Positions 21,342-31,393 of a stretch of DNA of 64,000 nt are shown one piece after another. A program made the position numbers and the translations under genes. Source of the stretch: JAGTVG01 sp963699805 (GTDB taxonomy: Bacteria > Bacteroidota > Bacteroidia > Cytophagales > Cyclobacteriaceae); assembly GCA_963699805.1 (NCBI GenBank), contig CAVOVH010000004.1, positions 1 through 64,000 on the forward strand. The letters run 5' to 3'. The notes beneath the pieces are model-generated. The model worked only from the letters and a program-made list of their open reading frames with translations. It was not told the origin of the DNA and searched no databases. Position 1 is the first letter of the stretch. The number at the start of each line of letters is the position of its first letter.

Positions 21342-22055
21342 ATGAAGATTATTACCTGGAACATGGATTACTGGAAACGGAATCTGGATCAAAGATTAAA
21401 TGCCTGGGATTATCTCACCACCTCATTAAAACCAGATATTGCCCTTCTTCAGGAAATTGTTCCGCCTGAGGACGGCTATTCTCAATATCACCTGCATTAT
21501 CGGCAAATTGATGGAAAACGAAGATGGGGATCAGCAATTCTATCAACATATCCGATTTTCAGAACATTTGATCTAGCCGGTGGATACGAAGGAGCGAAAG
21601 GTACTGTTGTTGCCCAGCTGAAACCATCTGATTCTTTGACAATAACCGCAATAAGTCTATACGGGTTGATTGATAGCTACACCTACTCCACTACCACACT
21701 TCATCATTTGCTGTCGGATCTTACTATTATATTGAATACGCACAAGAACATAATTCTCGGAGGAGACTTTAACGCATCAATACAATACGATGAAGTTTAT
21801 AAAGGCCAGTACCCTTCACACCGTCTGGTTTTCGAACGTCTGGAAGATTTTGGATTGGTAAACTGTACTAAGCATTTCTATGGGGATCACGTCAGGACAT
21901 ATTTCCATTCAAGGGGTGACTACCACTGGCAGGATGATTACTTATTTGTCAGTAAAAACCTCATCGAGAAAATAGATAGATGTGAAGTTCTCAACACCGA
22001 ACAGCTTAGGGGATTTTCTGATCACCTGCCGATAATGATTGAGCTTGAACCATGA
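21342..22055 (+). CDS. Endonuclease/exonuclease/phosphatase (EEP) family protein
   Basis: 237 residues with all EEP blocks in order: MKIITWNMDYW (Asn), LLQEI (catalytic Glu), WGSAILSTYP, a central beta region, IILGGDFNAS (Asp-x-Asn), DDYLFVS and a final SDHLPIMIEL (Asp-His). No signal peptide, so it is likely cytoplasmic; members cleave DNA or phosphate esters with Mg2+. It stands alone between the hsdM relic and the right-hand hairpin repeat, so it may be the last gene of the defence island. Specific substrate unknown. Confidence 0.88.
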   Translation: MKIITWNMDYWKRNLDQRLNAWDYLTTSLKPDIALLQEIVPPEDGYSQYHLHYRQIDGKRRWGSAILSTYPIFRTFDLAGGYEGAKGTVVAQLKPSDSLTITAISLYGLIDSYTYSTTTLHHLLSDLTIILNTHKNIILGGDFNASIQYDEVYKGQYPSHRLVFERLEDFGLVNCTKHFYGDHVRTYFHSRGDYHWQDDYLFVSKNLIEKIDRCEVLNTEQLRGFSDHLPIMIELEP

Positions 22056-22069
22056 TCAGCCTGATTGAT

Positions 22070-22255
22070 GACTATTCACCCACTCACCGCCCTGTCATAT
22101 ATATACCGAGTGAGGTGGGTGGTGACATATCTATATCTATATTCACTACCCAATAATAGAATTATATATATAATAAGGCACTGGGAGGTGAAAAAATCGA
22201 GGTTTACAGGTAATGAGACTATATTTCTGATTTCACCACCCTGGGAGGTGAAGCG
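22070..22255 (+). repeat. Hairpin-rich repeat, right copy, beside the defence island
   Basis: Carries TCACCGCCC (22084), GGGTGGTGA (22117), TCACTACCC (22143), GGGAGGTGA (22183), with TATATA-rich loops, collinear with the left copy at 12484-12600. An extra near-perfect 21-base palindrome with core ACCCTGGG (22232-22252) follows. Both copies lie in the same orientation, ~9.6 kb apart. Confidence 0.75.
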
Positions 22256-22455
22256 AAAACCAGGTCTATGCATATCTGCCTTCAAAAATTCTGGATTCGA
22301 TATCTGAAATTATCCATGTTTCATCATGAAACATTGATGTCCGGGATCAGAACAGGTTTTTTGAAAGATTAAGGTGTTTGATCTCAGTTGGTTAGAAGGC
22401 GACTTTGTTCAGGTTTTAAAAATGGCGAGTAACAAATCGCTAACAATGGATTTAT

Positions 22456-24522
22456 TTAGGAATTTTCTGTTTGTTGATCTGGAAATCCTACTTTATTCAG
22501 CATTGCCTGCCATCTGGGATCGCTTCGGATCGGATCAAATGGAGGTTCAACTTTTAACCAGATCATTTCGACTTCATGGTCTTCATAGGCTTTATCCAGC
22601 CATTCAAATGCAGTGTCAATTTCACCCATCTGTGCATAAATCATGGCTGCAAAATAAGCCGGACTGCCTATGGGAGAGTCTTTGCTTTTCTTTTTTAATT
22701 CCTGTAGCATATCATCCACTTTATCAGGTTGACCAACATGATAATAGGCAATGCCAAGATTCCCGTATATAACAGGATACTGTGAGGTTGGATTCTCCAG
22801 ACGCCATTTTTCCGTTTTTTTTATCACCTCATCATATAATTCGAGATACAGCGCTAATCTCGCTATTCCGAAAACCTCGAAGAATTCGCCCTTCAATAAT
22901 TCTGTTGAAATGTATTTAGCTTTAACCTTTTCATCCAAGAAAAAATGACAAAGACCCCTTACGAGCTTAAACGCTGAAGGATCGATGGCATACTTTTGAT
23001 TGGTCTGGTCCATCGCCTCCTCGAACTTTCCTTGTTGCAGTAGGAATAAAATATACCTTTGATCAAGGTTTGCGGGATTTAATTGTTGTGCAATACGATA
23101 TTCCCTGCCCGCAGTTTTCCAATCCCATTCATAGAGTTGCTTCAATCCTGCCAAGTAAATATGCGTTGCAGGGTAATCGTAGTTCAGCATTAACGCCTTG
23201 TTCAAAAAGGGCAGCGAATTTTTAACTACCTCTTCGGCGTGTAAGTATCCGTTAAAAATTCCTTTACTTAACCAGAGATCGCCCATTTCTGCATATGCAG
23301 GAACATAACTTGAATCTAAGGCTATAACCTGTTCAAATATCTGCTCCGCTTTTTCAGGATCTGTATTTTTTAGACTTTTCCCCAAGAGATATAGGTCAAT
23401 AACTTCCGAATTATCAGTCAATTTCAATTCAATCCGGCTCATGACTTCGGGCTTTATTTCAGTTTTCAGGTAACCAGCTATTTGTTCTGCTACATCCGAC
23501 TGAATGGCAAAAATGTCATCAAGATTTCTGTCATAATTGTTCGACCACAAATGCCTGTCATGTGATACATCTATAAGCTGTACAGTAATTCTAACTTTAT
23601 TTCCATGTTTTCTGACACTTCCCTCCAGTACATAGGCAACTCCCAGTTCCTCGCCTATTTCAGGAACTGATTTAGGCGATCCTTTATATCTCATCAGGGT
23701 TGTCCTGGAAGGGATGATCAAACCTTCAATCTGTACCAACTGATTCAGGATCTCCTCCATCATCCCATCGCTGAAATACTCTTGGCTGGGATCATCACTC
23801 ATATTTACAAAGGGCAGTACTGCGATAGATTTCTCCCTGTTCTCTTGTTCTGCTATTTCAGTAGTATCCTCACCTTTACCCAGGTTATTGTATACCAGGT
23901 AAGCGACTACGACAACTATTACAATAAAGGGAATGATGAAGACTTGTTTTATCCATCTTATGGATCTTATTTTAACTTCTGGTGCATTAACTTCGATTGG
24001 TGCATCAGGAGTAACCACTTCAGAGGCTTGGGCATCAACCTCATAGATCCTTATTGGATGATCTACGTTTTTGAGTGTTTCCTCACGCACATACACTGCA
24101 TTAATGCCTTTCTTATTCTGAATATTCCTGTATACCGATTCTGTAACATATATTCCACCTGCGGGCGCCAAGGGTTCAAGCCTCGAGGCAATATTCACTC
24201 CATCACCGAACACATCTTCATCTTCCATGATGACCTCACCTTGATGTATTCCAATCCTAAGTTTCAGGTTAGGTTCTTCTTCACACTGGCGCTGTATTGC
24301 GATAGCACAGTAAACTGCATCTGAGATAGTTTGAAAACTGGCAAGCACACCGTCACCCATCTCTTTTAGCCATTTACCACCATACTTCTCAATCAGGGGC
24401 CTCTGGATTTTCCTGTTCTTTTTGAGCAACTGGTAAGCAGCAGTTTCATCCTTACCCATTAAGGATGTATATCCAACAATGTCGGTAAACATAATAGCTG
24501 CAAGCTGTCTGGTTTCAGGCAT
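22456..24522 (-). CDS. Class III adenylate/guanylate cyclase with TolB-like domain and TPRs
   Basis: 688 residues. The N-terminal cyclase homology domain (1-170) has FTDIVGYTSLM with metal Asp14, KEMGDGVLASF with metal Asp57, and VFGDGVNIASRLE. One transmembrane helix (about 195-217) is followed by a FlgO/TolB-like domain (IAVLPFVNMSDDPSQEYFSDGM) around 230-350 and TPRs to the C-terminus. This plan is common in Bacteroidota and rhizobia-type bacteria; the cyclase is cytoplasmic and the rest is periplasmic. It probably makes cAMP in response to an envelope signal, but the nucleotide specificity is not certain from sequence. Intact; stands alone on the minus strand. Confidence 0.9.
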   Translation of the reverse strand: MPETRQLAAIMFTDIVGYTSLMGKDETAAYQLLKKNRKIQRPLIEKYGGKWLKEMGDGVLASFQTISDAVYCAIAIQRQCEEEPNLKLRIGIHQGEVIMEDEDVFGDGVNIASRLEPLAPAGGIYVTESVYRNIQNKKGINAVYVREETLKNVDHPIRIYEVDAQASEVVTPDAPIEVNAPEVKIRSIRWIKQVFIIPFIVIVVVVAYLVYNNLGKGEDTTEIAEQENREKSIAVLPFVNMSDDPSQEYFSDGMMEEILNQLVQIEGLIIPSRTTLMRYKGSPKSVPEIGEELGVAYVLEGSVRKHGNKVRITVQLIDVSHDRHLWSNNYDRNLDDIFAIQSDVAEQIAGYLKTEIKPEVMSRIELKLTDNSEVIDLYLLGKSLKNTDPEKAEQIFEQVIALDSSYVPAYAEMGDLWLSKGIFNGYLHAEEVVKNSLPFLNKALMLNYDYPATHIYLAGLKQLYEWDWKTAGREYRIAQQLNPANLDQRYILFLLQQGKFEEAMDQTNQKYAIDPSAFKLVRGLCHFFLDEKVKAKYISTELLKGEFFEVFGIARLALYLELYDEVIKKTEKWRLENPTSQYPVIYGNLGIAYYHVGQPDKVDDMLQELKKKSKDSPIGSPAYFAAMIYAQMGEIDTAFEWLDKAYEDHEVEMIWLKVEPPFDPIRSDPRWQAMLNKVGFPDQQTENS

Positions 24523-24886
24523 AGTAAAGCAAGATAGGCAAAATCATAATAAATCAAAATATCCATACCACGTCAGGCTTAAAACCTTGACAAGCTAAAA
24601 GAGAAAGCGTCTGAAACATTCAATTGTGGTAGGTAATATTGTATTCCTTATACTCCACGAAAGCTAAGATTCGTCCTCGAATGGGGTCCAAAAGCTTTCT
24701 TTAATCAGAATTATTTCCAATTAGAGTTTAATGCTATATTTTGGAATGCAATGGAAAAATTAAACTTAACGGTTTAGCTAAATAGGCATTTTATTGCTGT
24801 TTAGGTTTGTTCGCAGTTGTGTATTAGCCCCCTAAATCACTGGACGGTTTTTTAATAACAGTATAATAGATTATATAAGTCCCATC
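24523..24886. other. AT-rich spacer without a gene
   Basis: No coding frame or RNA gene recognised. It separates the cyclase promoter region from the 3' end of the T9SS protein gene. Confidence 0.5.
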
Positions 24887-27800
24887 TTAATTTTTTATAA
24901 ACCGTAATATTTCCGTTCCCTGTTCATACTGCAATTGCATCAGGTATATACCACTTGGGAAAGAAGATATATCCACCTCCATGTAATCTATAATTATTTC
25001 AGGAGCTATTTCCATTATCCTCTGTCCAGAAGCATTAATAATATTGATCCCTTTTGTCGTCAGTACATATTCCAGATCCAGTTCGAGTATAAGAGTATTA
25101 TTGGCTGGATTGGGATAAAGTTTATTAGAAAATACTTGTTGATCTTCCAACCCTGTTGGTGTACTCTCCCTATCAATCTCAAAAATATTCGATCGAATAC
25201 GTACCAGATCCAGAGTTCTTCCTGCAGTTGCTTGTGAACAGTTAACATCAACCAGAGAAGCTACATAGTAATAAAATATAGACTCGGGCCCTTTATCCAC
25301 ATCCGTGTAAGTATTATTGTTGGAAGAGATATCCGCTATTTTTTCATATTCACCTTTCCCTCTTTTCCTATAAATGGCATAAGTACCAAAACTGAGTCCT
25401 TTGTATGATGTCCAGCTGAGATTAACTTCTTTGTTAATCCCCATATTTGCACTTAAATGTATGGTACTGTGTTCGCTGCTTCGAGGAGAATTATCCCCAC
25501 ATTTATCTTGTATGCCAACTTTGTAACGGTAACTTCTTGTTCTTGAATCTGAGCTCTGGTCTAAATAGGAATATTCATTTTCGGGAACTTCTCCAATAAG
25601 ATTATAAGAACCTGCCACATCTCCTTCCCGATAAATTAAATATTTATCAATATTATATGGATTGGATCCAGTATTGATAAAAATCCGGTTCTTTGTAAAA
25701 TCCGATTCGTCACTTGAAACATAACAGATTGCCGCATCGGTATATATAGGATCCACTCCAATTTCTAAAGTTTGACTCATTGAATATCCTGCCCCATCTG
25801 TTATAGATACCTCATAGCTACCAGCTGGTTTATTTTCAATATCTTGGGTGATGTCCCCGGAAGACCAGGAGAAGGTTAACGGTTCAATATACTGATCAAC
25901 CTCAATCGATATTGATCCGATCTCATCATCCCCACAATAGGTATTAGAAACTTCAATATCCGAGATCGTTATGTCATTAATATTATTCACCTGAAGTATG
26001 AGACCCTTTTCTAAAAAAAGTCCTCCTTGATCAGTAGATTTTATTCTTAGGTTATAGGTATTTTTTGCTTCATAATCAATCTCAATAGCTGTTTTTAACT
26101 CATTATTTTCAATTATAAATGAATCATTATTTTCATCTCCAGTACCAACAACTAAGCTATGAGTGAAAATAGAATCATCTACATCTATAATATTAATTGG
26201 AATAACAGTTCCTATTGGAGTATTTTCATCTATTTGAGCAATTTGAATATCGGTAGGAGGATCATTAATCGGTTGAACATTTATTGTAACTATAGCGGAT
26301 TCAGATTGAAAGATACCATCACTTGCAATATATGAATAACTATCTGTTCCAAAGAAATCCTTAAAAGGTGTATAGGTAAAAGTTCCATCCGTCTCGAGTT
26401 CAAGATTTCCGTGTATTACATCTGTTTGCAGTATAGCACTTAACATTCCTCCTTCCGCATCTGTATCATTCTTCAATATTGAGTTTCCGGAAGAAATTGT
26501 AAGTGTTTTATCCTCATCAATATAAAACTCATCTGGTGCAGCAATTGGAGGGATCTCATCAACATCCTCAATATGAACTGTAATGTTTTCCAAACTATTA
26601 TGTTTCCCATCTGAGATTACGATTGTAATCTGATAATTATTCATGCTTTCAAAATCCAGTTCTTTCAGTAAGTTAACACTGCCATCAGGAGTTATGTCGA
26701 TCCTCCCATAAGGATCGCCACCTTTAACATAGAACGATGGAAAATACAAGGAATCGCCATCAGAATCGTACCCTACAATTTTATATGAAGTGATGCCAGT
26801 TGGTGTATTTTCCGGAATATGTAAATTGGGATCAGGAATTGAAGGAGCATAATTAAAGCCACTTAACTCAACAATCCAATAATCTGCACCTCCTTTCGAA
26901 TCCTCAGTTTTTTCACCTCCTATATTTGATTGAGAGGCTACACCGAATAGATAATTGCCGTTTTGGTCTTGCAAGATATTATATATTCCATACCATTCTT
27001 CAGGCATTAATCCACCAAGGCAATTATTCCACTGCATATTGCCCTGGGAGTCTAATTTTATTAACCATACATCCACATTTCTAACCATTTCTTCTATTGC
27101 TCCCCCTAACATAAAACCTCCATCCATCGTCTTCAAAATAGACCGTGGCCATGTATTTCCAAATACACCATATGTTTTATCCCAAATAACATTACCAATT
27201 GAATCAATCTTGACAACCCATATATCAGTATCCTCAAAAAATGGAGGATCGCTCTTATCTCCACTAATTGGTGACCCGGAAGATCCATATAAAATATAAC
27301 CATTATCACTGGTTTGTACCAATGACCTCAAATAATCACCGCCATTACCACCAATTGTTTTATCCCAAATAACATTTCCTTTTGAATCTAACTTTATTAT
27401 CCAATAATCATTATGACCTTTGCTACTTTCACTTTTATCTCCACTGATACTTGATGAAGAGTTACAACCTAGGATAAATCCCCCATCTAGAGTTTGTTGT
27501 ATTTGAGAAAGATCATCATAATCATTTCCTCCGATAGTTTTATCCCATTCAATGTTACCCAATGAATCCACTTTAATCAGCCAAACATCTTCAACACCTT
27601 TGGAGTCCTCTGTTTTTTCTCCACTTTCATTTGACTTAGATGTTCCACCAAGGAGATAACCCCCATCGATTGTTTTCAGCATGTCAGCGAAAAAATCCCT
27701 GTCATTTCCTCCAATTGTTTTTTCCCAGATAATATTTCCTAATGCATCCAGTTTTATCATCCAAAAATCCCAATCACCTCTTGAATCTTCACTTTTATCT

Positions 27801-28168
27801 CCGCTTGAGTTAGAAAGTGATGACCCACATAAAACATAGTTATTATTGTCAGTTTGAATAATTTTATCAGATTGTTCCCGATCATTTCCTCCTATAGTTT
27901 TATCCCACTCAACATTCAACAATGAATCTAATTTAACAATCCAGAAATCATCTACACCCTTTGAATTTTCACTTTTATCTCCGCTTATATTTGAAGTGGA
28001 TTTTCCAGCAAGAATAAATCCATTATCGCCAGTTGATATCAAGCAGTTGATATAATCTGAACTCTCTCCCCCAATGGTTTTGTCCTTCACTACATATGGA
28101 GCTTGAATTTGGGCACATATGGAAAGGAAATGTAATATGAATATTACAGTAAAAAAGATCCGTATCAT
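24887..28168 (-). CDS. Large T9SS-exported repeat protein with cadherin-like domains
   Basis: 1,093 residues. Signal peptide (FFTVIFILHFLSICAQ). Residues ~30-440 hold seven or so ~60-residue repeats of the type DFWIVKLDSLGNIEWDKTIGG, GGFILGG and SSNISGDKSE, likely a beta-propeller. Then come cadherin-like/Big-type domains (VTINVQPINDPPTDIQIAQ), an SprB-type segment (SWSSGDITQDIENKPAGSY) and Fn3-like domains. The C-terminus LYPNPANNTLILEL...FPSGIYLMQL is the type A sorting domain of the type IX secretion system, so the protein is exported across the outer membrane and anchored or released. Probably an adhesion or surface protein; ligand unknown. Intact. Confidence 0.9.
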   Translation of the reverse strand: MIRIFFTVIFILHFLSICAQIQAPYVVKDKTIGGESSDYINCLISTGDNGFILAGKSTSNISGDKSENSKGVDDFWIVKLDSLLNVEWDKTIGGNDREQSDKIIQTDNNNYVLCGSSLSNSSGDKSEDSRGDWDFWMIKLDALGNIIWEKTIGGNDRDFFADMLKTIDGGYLLGGTSKSNESGEKTEDSKGVEDVWLIKVDSLGNIEWDKTIGGNDYDDLSQIQQTLDGGFILGCNSSSSISGDKSESSKGHNDYWIIKLDSKGNVIWDKTIGGNGGDYLRSLVQTSDNGYILYGSSGSPISGDKSDPPFFEDTDIWVVKIDSIGNVIWDKTYGVFGNTWPRSILKTMDGGFMLGGAIEEMVRNVDVWLIKLDSQGNMQWNNCLGGLMPEEWYGIYNILQDQNGNYLFGVASQSNIGGEKTEDSKGGADYWIVELSGFNYAPSIPDPNLHIPENTPTGITSYKIVGYDSDGDSLYFPSFYVKGGDPYGRIDITPDGSVNLLKELDFESMNNYQITIVISDGKHNSLENITVHIEDVDEIPPIAAPDEFYIDEDKTLTISSGNSILKNDTDAEGGMLSAILQTDVIHGNLELETDGTFTYTPFKDFFGTDSYSYIASDGIFQSESAIVTINVQPINDPPTDIQIAQIDENTPIGTVIPINIIDVDDSIFTHSLVVGTGDENNDSFIIENNELKTAIEIDYEAKNTYNLRIKSTDQGGLFLEKGLILQVNNINDITISDIEVSNTYCGDDEIGSISIEVDQYIEPLTFSWSSGDITQDIENKPAGSYEVSITDGAGYSMSQTLEIGVDPIYTDAAICYVSSDESDFTKNRIFINTGSNPYNIDKYLIYREGDVAGSYNLIGEVPENEYSYLDQSSDSRTRSYRYKVGIQDKCGDNSPRSSEHSTIHLSANMGINKEVNLSWTSYKGLSFGTYAIYRKRGKGEYEKIADISSNNNTYTDVDKGPESIFYYYVASLVDVNCSQATAGRTLDLVRIRSNIFEIDRESTPTGLEDQQVFSNKLYPNPANNTLILELDLEYVLTTKGINIINASGQRIMEIAPEIIIDYMEVDISSFPSGIYLMQLQYEQGTEILRFIKN

Positions 28169-28570
28169 TTGGGTAGTGTTTGTAGGTAAAAAAATTTCTT
28201 TGATAAATTTTATACTTTATCAACAATAACTTTTTAGAATTAGTTTTTACATTTCAATAATTCAAATAAAAAAGGAAAAGCTTGGTCTCCATAATTCGCA
28301 TTATATTCACTTTCTCACAAATACGCCAGATTAGAATTTTAATAGGATTATCTAAGATATATACGGTGGTGTTATTTTAACTCCATTGAGGGATTTCTGT
28401 AATATTGGTATCCAAAATGGTAGCCAAAAATTTTAACCGCTTATAAGTAACTGTATATCTGTACTTTGTAAACATAGTTCGAATCCTTCCCCTACAGCAA
28501 AACTGAAAAGTTTATAAATAGTTCCTTCATTGACTTTCATAATTTTTTCTTCCGCTTCGGCTTACTGATC
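28169..28570. other. AT-rich spacer of ~400 bases
   Basis: No gene recognised. A T-loop-like GTTCGAATCC at ~28477 has no matching stem and no cloverleaf around it. Confidence 0.45.
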
Positions 28571-29026
28571 CTATTCTTCCCGGGTTTCCTTCCTCGGCCA
28601 ATTCTGTGACAATATTTGAACGATCAGCCATTGTTCACCTGTTTTTGAAAGCTGCAGGTATTCCACACCCCAGAATGCCGTCAGTTTAACCATCGCAATT
28701 TTTTCCTGGAGATCCAGTATTTCTACCTCTCTGGGAGCATCTTCTGGCACCCATTGATCTTTGTTCCAATCCTTTGCGATCTGGATCAACTGTTCCCTTG
28801 TTATGGAAGTAATCTCACTATAATTTTCCTGACTGCTTTTCCAGTAAAATCCATTCTTGATAAAATGATTGTACAGGCATTGATCCATTTTACCGGCATC
28901 TGCCTCATACATGGCATCCACATAATCCTGTGCTACTTTTAAAATCATTCGCCTGTCGGGGTTCTGGGAGAATACCTTCAAGGGAATAAAAGTCACAATA
29001 ATCAGTATGATGATATGGAATTTCAT
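28571..29026 (-). CDS. Secreted nuclear transport factor 2-like (lumazine-binding type) protein
   Basis: 151 residues: signal peptide IIILIIVTFIPLKVFSQ, then ILKVAQDYVDAMYEADAGKMDQCLYNHFIKNGF, VKLTAFWGVEYLQLSKTGEQWLIVQILSQ. The helix-then-sheet order and the closing EQWLIVQILW-like strand are those of the NTF2/SnoaL-like fold proteins often annotated as putative lumazine-binding in Bacteroidota. Function unknown; exported to periplasm. Confidence 0.75.
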   Translation of the reverse strand: MKFHIIILIIVTFIPLKVFSQNPDRRMILKVAQDYVDAMYEADAGKMDQCLYNHFIKNGFYWKSSQENYSEITSITREQLIQIAKDWNKDQWVPEDAPREVEILDLQEKIAMVKLTAFWGVEYLQLSKTGEQWLIVQILSQNWPRKETREE

Positions 29027-29209
29027 ATGTTTTGGTCAATTCCTAAAAATAATCCGGATTTGACAAATATACATAAACATCCTCATGGCAGAAAGAAAAT
29101 AATAGGCGAGTGAACTGGTTAAAGGGTATTTCCTTTGGACCTATGAAATCCACGTAATCCGGAAAGAATGGAAACGGAAAAAAAGGAACCCTCAAATTGT
29201 CCGTCAGGA

Positions 29210-29782
29210 TCAAAGGGCTTTTTTCCCATGCTGGTTAAGTTCCTGCTGGTGATCCTGATAAAATTCCTGCCATTTTTCAAGTATCCTCTGCCATCCCTGT
29301 TCCAGGTGTTGGTTGAAATTTTCATCCAGCTTAAACAGGAAATCCTTATCCTGCAACTTTTCCAACTTTTCATTGAACCTTTCCAGGTATTGCTCATCAA
29401 ATTTTTCATTCAATCCTTGAAGATCTTCCAGTTTCTGATTGAAATCTTCCTGAAAGAATTCATGAAATCCTTGCGGGAAGATGGTTGAATCCTTAAAATG
29501 AAAAGAAAATCCGTCTCCGATATCTTCAAAAAAATCCATGAGTTTGTCCTGGATATCTTCCATTGATTGCTCATCGCCCGACCAGTTCCAGGAATAGGAA
29601 GAATCCACCTGAATGATGTTACCATCCTCATCCAACACCTTTTGCACATGGATCCTGACATCTGGCTGTTCTTTTTCCGACCCTTCTCTGCTGATTTCTG
29701 GCTCAGCAGATTGTTGTGCAAATAAAAATCCACCCAATCCGATACCCAGTATCACGATTATGGTTGAATATGTTTTTTTCAT
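29210..29782 (-). CDS. Hypothetical exported coiled-coil protein
   Basis: 190 residues. Signal peptide TIIVILGIGLGGFLFAQQ, then an acidic/aromatic region (DEDGNIIQVDSSYSWNW) and a long helical C-terminal half rich in E, Q, L, F (NQKLEDLQGLNEKFDEQYLERF), likely coiled coil. No named family recognised. Intact; same strand as the NTF2-like gene 180 bases downstream but no sign of an operon. Confidence 0.65.
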   Translation of the reverse strand: MKKTYSTIIVILGIGLGGFLFAQQSAEPEISREGSEKEQPDVRIHVQKVLDEDGNIIQVDSSYSWNWSGDEQSMEDIQDKLMDFFEDIGDGFSFHFKDSTIFPQGFHEFFQEDFNQKLEDLQGLNEKFDEQYLERFNEKLEKLQDKDFLFKLDENFNQHLEQGWQRILEKWQEFYQDHQQELNQHGKKAL

Positions 29783-30023
29783 CTCACCTGAATTTTTAAC
29801 CTTATCAGTATAAAAAAATCAAATAAAAATCAGAATATCCAGCGTTTAACATTAATTAACAGAAGTTAAATTTCACGAATTGTTTTCTTTCAAGGACACC
29901 ATTTTTTTAAAGATTCAATGAATCTTAATCTTTCTCAGAATCAATGGAAATGTTCGTGGAAATCATAACCTTATCTGGCATTCTTTTTGATTCACTCTAA
30001 TTATCATCAATAATTTAAAAAGC

Positions 30024-30383
30024 GTGCGTCCATTAGAAATTCATCGCCGGTATTTTGATCTTAAAGTGTTGTTGATCCTCATTTTTATGATCATAACCAT
30101 TTTTGCTGCGACGAAGACTCAGGCAAAGGATGATCTCTCCGGTCATAAAAACATTATGATGGGCAAACGGAGTCAGGGAGCCGTACCCCAGGACAATTTT
30201 TTTTATGAACCCAATCAGATAATCGGCCGGGGAATGCAGGGTATCCTCATTTACCATCCCCGGAAACTAAAAAAACGTTACATGGGCTTTGGATCGGGAT
30301 CTGGATCAATCCCTTTTAGGAAGTCGCCCGTTTCAGTTGTACCTCCCAGTTCAGTCCCGCAGATACCTGGAAATAATCGCTGA
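30024..30383 (+). CDS. Small hypothetical exported protein (uncertain)
   Basis: 119 codons from a GTG at 30024. One hydrophobic segment (VLLILIFMIITIFAATKTQA) looks like a signal peptide, followed by a low-complexity, Gly/Ser/Pro-rich tail (YMGFGSGSGSIPF, VVPPSSVPQIPG). Its last 68 bases overlap the 3' end of the convergent SAM hydroxide adenosyltransferase gene. No homolog recognised; the signal-like N-terminus is the only support. Confidence 0.4.
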   Translation: MRPLEIHRRYFDLKVLLILIFMIITIFAATKTQAKDDLSGHKNIMMGKRSQGAVPQDNFFYEPNQIIGRGMQGILIYHPRKLKKRYMGFGSGSGSIPFRKSPVSVVPPSSVPQIPGNNR

Positions 30384-31155
30384 AATCACCCTGATTGATT
30401 GAAAAACCAAGCTTTCCTGATGAATCCATATAGATCAGCGCCTGGTCCAGTCCTACTTCTCCGAAGGTCCTGACAAATGGCAGTATTCCTTCAAGCCGCT
30501 TTACACCCTCCTCTGTTATGGCATAGGCAATAGAATCCCCATAATGAAGATCCGCATCTGTCAATAGATCCCAGGGGATGTTTGTACAAAGATTCCCAAA
30601 GGGCTTCTCAACTTTGACAATATTCCCAATTATCAATCCATTCATATACCTGGCTTTACACACCGGTAGTTTCACAATGGCTCCCTTTACTTTTGGCCCC
30701 AGTTCATGAGGTTGAATCTGTCCGGCTGCTAACCTTCCCGCATTATAGGCATAAATATCCCTTCCATGGAAAGTAAAATAAGCATTCGAACCTGGCAAAC
30801 GATTATGCTCTGAGATTTCGTATATAGGGTTCAATTCATATTCCAGTTCAATGAGCGTGAGCAATCCATTATCGGGGCAAATGATCTGGTGACCAGTACC
30901 GGACTTAACCCAGATGGATCGGCGGTCGGTGCCTACACCAGGGTCTACTACGGCTACAAAGAGTGTATCTTTTGGCCAGTATGGAAGTGTATCAGCCAAA
31001 GTATAGGCCGCCTCAAGTACATTCTGAGGCTGGATCTGGTGAGAAAGATCAAATATTTTAATTTCAGCATCCAGCGAAAGCATGACTCCTTTCATGGTCG
31101 CCACAAAATGATTATTGAGACCAAAATCCGTTAACAGGGCGATTATTTTTTTCAT
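30316..31155 (-). CDS. S-adenosyl-L-methionine hydroxide adenosyltransferase (DUF62)
   Basis: 279 residues, the normal length. IALLTDFGLNNHFVATMKGVM opens the N-terminal domain; FVAVVDPGVGTDRR and ICPDNGLLTLI are the conserved DUF62 blocks that bind SAM and the catalytic water; a barrel-like C-terminal domain follows. Known members convert SAM and water to adenosine and methionine; fluorinase and chlorinase are relatives. Cytoplasmic. Stands alone, convergent with the small gene at 30024. Confidence 0.9.
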   Translation of the reverse strand: MKKIIALLTDFGLNNHFVATMKGVMLSLDAEIKIFDLSHQIQPQNVLEAAYTLADTLPYWPKDTLFVAVVDPGVGTDRRSIWVKSGTGHQIICPDNGLLTLIELEYELNPIYEISEHNRLPGSNAYFTFHGRDIYAYNAGRLAAGQIQPHELGPKVKGAIVKLPVCKARYMNGLIIGNIVKVEKPFGNLCTNIPWDLLTDADLHYGDSIAYAITEEGVKRLEGILPFVRTFGEVGLDQALIYMDSSGKLGFSINQGDFSDYFQVSAGLNWEVQLKRATS

Positions 31156-31393
31156 AATCGGGAGATTAATGAATATGAGATAAATAATAATTGATCCATT
31201 TCGGTGTTTTCTGATAAAATAATTCTTAATCTTTGAAATTTTCTACCAGAAATTACATCCTTTTTTCAAGATGAGATAAAAAATTTGGATGTTTAAGAAA
31301 TATTAAGATAAAAAAATATTAATTTATACAACAGACATTTTGGTACGCTGATAATGACAATTATTAAAAATTTCAAATCCAAAACCCAAAGAT

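Noticed and set aside
28470..28500. GTTCGAATCC followed by CCCCTACA, like a tRNA 3' end or att site
   Set aside because: No T-stem pairing and no anticodon or D arm upstream; no integrase nearby.
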